Of a stretch of 6,918 nt of DNA, positions 5,519 to 6,918 are shown piece by piece (positions within the stretch are counted from its first letter, which is position 1; every line of letters starts with the position of its first letter). Both the position numbers and the translations under genes were made by a program. Source of the stretch: an uncultured Gemmatimonadota bacterium. Lineage in GTDB: Bacteria > Gemmatimonadota > Gemmatimonadetes > Gemmatimonadales > GWC2-71-9. Under the pieces are notes generated by a model. It did not search any database, was not told where the DNA came from, and worked only from the letters and a program-made list of their open reading frames with translations. The DNA lies in the NCBI GenBank assembly GCA_946480845.1, contig CAMLLJ010000153.1, positions 1 to 6,918 on the forward strand, written 5' to 3'.

Positions 5519-6034
5519 TCAGCAGCGCCCGCGCCGGCGGTCGCTCGGCGCGCAGTCAAAACCGTTGGTGGCCCAGAGGCCGGCGCCCGCGGCGCGCGCC
5601 CGGCGCTGCGCCTCGGCGATGCGCTCGACATACTTCACGTTGGGTGGCACCGTGAAGAGGAGCGCGTAGCCCTGGGCCACCATCGCCTCGCTCACCAGGG
5701 TGCTGTCGTGCCAGGCCCAGGCGAGCTCGCGGCCGAAACGATCCCGTGGTGTGACATCGCGCTCGAGGCGCACCGTGTCCCCCGGGCCGGCGATCCGGCG
5801 GAGCGCGTCGCGCGAGGCCTGATAGGCGCCGCCCTGGCTGCGCTCGGGGGCGTCGATCCCGATGAGGCGCACCCGGGCGCCGCCCCGGCAGCGGAAGGTA
5901 TCGCCGTCGATCACGGTGGCGATCACGCACGATTCGTCCGCGTGCCGGGCCCGGTGCGCCCCCTGGGCGCAGGCCGGGACGGCGGCGAGCGTCACCAGCG
6001 CGGCGACGGCGAAAGGACTGCGAGTCATGGGCAT
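5519..6034 (-). CDS. Secreted thermonuclease-like (SNase-fold) nuclease
   Basis: Staphylococcal-nuclease-type enzyme expected to hydrolyse DNA or RNA with calcium, outside the cytoplasm. The 171-residue protein starts at 6034 (MPMTRSPF), six nt after AGG; the ATG at 6028 is an in-frame alternative. A signal peptide is evident, ending near VPACA-QG, so cleavage after Ala23 is likely; Cys22 makes lipidation conceivable, but the lipobox is poor. The OB-fold core follows: VIDGDTF (Asp45), VRLIGIDAPE (Arg56, Asp61, Glu64) and DRFGRELAW (Arg102). These match S. aureus nuclease Asp21, Arg35, Asp40, Glu43 and Arg87, so the active site appears complete. Four mature-region cysteines (36, 49, 161, 171) could form disulfides. 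The length is typical of a minimal SNase domain. It is the first gene of a probable operon with the M1 peptidase, and its start overlaps that of the divergent epimerase gene. Confidence 0.92.
   Translation of the reverse strand: MPMTRSPFAVAALVTLAAVPACAQGAHRARHADESCVIATVIDGDTFRCRGGARVRLIGIDAPERSQGGAYQASRDALRRIAGPGDTVRLERDVTPRDRFGRELAWAWHDSTLVSEAMVAQGYALLFTVPPNVKYVERIAEAQRRARAAGAGLWATNGFDCAPSDRRRGRC
6012..6017 (+). promoter_or_regulatory. Shine-Dalgarno site of the epimerase-like gene, inside the nuclease gene
   Basis: AAAGGA followed by 9 nt and ATG at 6027. It lies within the first codons of the divergent nuclease gene on the opposite strand. It favours 6027 over the second in-frame ATG at 6033, for which the spacing would be 15 nt. 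Confidence 0.5.
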
Positions 6035-6918
6035 GAACGACCTGGCTGAAGGATCCGGCGCGCGGGGCCTCCGCGTCGCGGTCACCGGTGCGAGCGGGCT
6101 CATCGGCACGTCGCTGACGTCACTGCTCCGCGCCGCGGGCCACACCGTCATCCCGCTGGTGCGGCGCACCCCCGCGCACGGCGAGATCGGCTGGGACCCC
6201 GCTGCGGGCCAGATCGACTCGGCGGCGCTCGAGGGCCTCGACGCCGTCATCCATCTCGCGGGCGAGAGCATCGGGGAGCGCCGGTGGACGGCGGCGCAGA
6301 AGCGCCGGATCCTCGAGAGCCGGACACAGGGCACCGGCCTCCTCGCCGGCGCGCTGGCCCGGCTCGCCCGGCCGCCCGCCGTCCTGGTCTCCGCGTCGGC
6401 GATCGGCTTTTACGGTGACCGCGGCGACGAGCGGCTCGACGAGCGCTCACCCGCAGGCGATGGGTTCCTGCCGCTGGTGACCCGCGCCTGGGAAGCGGCG
6501 ACGGCGCCCGCCGAAGCCGCCGGCATCCGCGTGGTACGGACGCGATTCGGGATCGTGCTCTCGGCGGATGGCGGCGCGCTGGCCCGGATGCTGCCGCCCT
6601 TTCGCGCGGGCCTGGGCGGGCGGCTCGGCAGCGGCGACCAGTACATGAGCCCGGTCTCCCTGGACGACCTCGTGGCCGCGGTGGATCACTGCCTCCGGCG
6701 CGGCGAGCTGCGCGGGCCGGTCAACGTCACCTGCCCGGAGCCGGTGACCAACCGGGCGTTCACGCGCGCCCTCGGCGCGGCGCTTCGCCGCCCCACCGTC
6801 TTCGCCGTCCCCCGCTTCGCCCTCCGGCTCGCGATGGGCGAGATGGTCGACGAGCTGCTCTTCGCCAGTGCGCGCGTGGAGCCGGCCGCGCTGCTCGCGT
6901 CAGGATACCGCTTCCGCC
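6027..6918 (+). CDS. TIGR01777/YfcH-type NAD-dependent epimerase/dehydratase family protein (partial, C-terminus beyond right edge)
   Basis: Extended short-chain dehydrogenase/reductase-like protein of the YfcH/TIGR01777 group, whose biochemical role is generally unestablished; expected to be cytoplasmic. The 297 visible residues include a short N-terminal extension (14 aa), then the Rossmann glycine motif TGASGLIG (20-27), VIHLAGESIGERRWT, SASAIGFYGD (122-131), LPLVTRAWE, TRFGIVLS and GSGDQYMSPVSLDDLV (about 201-216). Near the edge ASARVEPAALLASGYRFR matches the usual family C-terminus, so only about 10-20 residues should be missing. In this family the segment before the DD is usually of the type WISWIHIDD; here it is YMSPVSLDD, a mild departure. 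The start at 6027 follows AAAGGA by 9 nt and overlaps the start codon of the divergent nuclease gene. The frame stays open to the window end. Confidence 0.93.
   Translation, partial: MGMNDLAEGSGARGLRVAVTGASGLIGTSLTSLLRAAGHTVIPLVRRTPAHGEIGWDPAAGQIDSAALEGLDAVIHLAGESIGERRWTAAQKRRILESRTQGTGLLAGALARLARPPAVLVSASAIGFYGDRGDERLDERSPAGDGFLPLVTRAWEAATAPAEAAGIRVVRTRFGIVLSADGGALARMLPPFRAGLGGRLGSGDQYMSPVSLDDLVAAVDHCLRRGELRGPVNVTCPEPVTNRAFTRALGAALRRPTVFAVPRFALRLAMGEMVDELLFASARVEPAALLASGYRFR

Noticed and set aside
3812..6049. 745-codon open frame on the plus strand, antisense to the M1 peptidase and nuclease genes
   Set aside because: Its product is Arg/Gly/Val/Glu/His-rich and matches no family, while the opposite strand encodes two proteins with complete catalytic motifs. 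Long antisense frames are common where third positions are G/C-rich.
6035..6334. N-terminal extension of the nuclease to an ATG at 6334
   Set aside because: It would bury the signal peptide in the middle of the protein and lies opposite the Rossmann domain of the epimerase-like gene.
1..6918. CRISPR array, tRNA, rRNA or insertion sequence
   Set aside because: No regularly spaced repeats, cloverleaf-like segments, rRNA motifs, transposase motifs or terminal inverted repeats with target duplications were seen on either strand.

Overview
The window is uniformly GC-rich (about 70% by eye) and densely coding, with strong G/C preference at third codon positions. It looks like an ordinary chromosomal segment of a GC-rich bacterium. 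The SpeA wording, a secreted M1 peptidase with a GMEYP motif, and a polytopic S2P protease with CBS domains would fit Gemmatimonadota or a similar GC-rich phylum; this is inference from protein style, not proof. There is no sign of a mobile element, CRISPR array, rRNA or tRNA.

Layout from left to right. (1) Minus strand, 1 to about 1414: biosynthetic arginine decarboxylase SpeA, cut off at the left edge before its C-terminal part. (2) 1415-1781: a divergent intergenic region with the speA ribosome binding site, a 12-bp palindrome and a small repeat/hairpin cluster. (3) Plus strand, 1782-2441: a 219-residue, Ala/Arg-rich, probably helical protein that I do not recognise. (4) 2442-2518: a short gap filled by three palindromic elements, including a 13-14 bp perfect GC hairpin. 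(5) Plus strand, 2519-3580: a site-2-protease-type (M50) intramembrane metalloprotease with two C-terminal CBS domains. (6) A 15-bp convergent gap with a hairpin that includes the stop codon. (7) Minus strand, a two-gene operon transcribed from right to left: a secreted staphylococcal-nuclease-like protein (6034-5519), then a secreted M1 metallopeptidase (5500-3596), 18 bp apart. (8) Plus strand, 6027 to the right edge: a TIGR01777/YfcH-type NAD-dependent epimerase/dehydratase-like protein, divergent from the nuclease gene with overlapping start codons.

Functionally the genes are a mix of housekeeping and envelope roles: polyamine synthesis (SpeA), intramembrane proteolysis (S2P-CBS), and extracytoplasmic degradation of nucleic acid and peptides (nuclease plus M1 peptidase). 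Nothing marks the window as a defence island or a new multi-gene system. The points most worth a second look are small-scale: speA has no canonical start codon where one is expected (an ATC sits 7 nt after AGGAG), the nuclease and epimerase genes are divergent with overlapping ATGs, and the S2P gene has a palindrome cluster ending just before its start.
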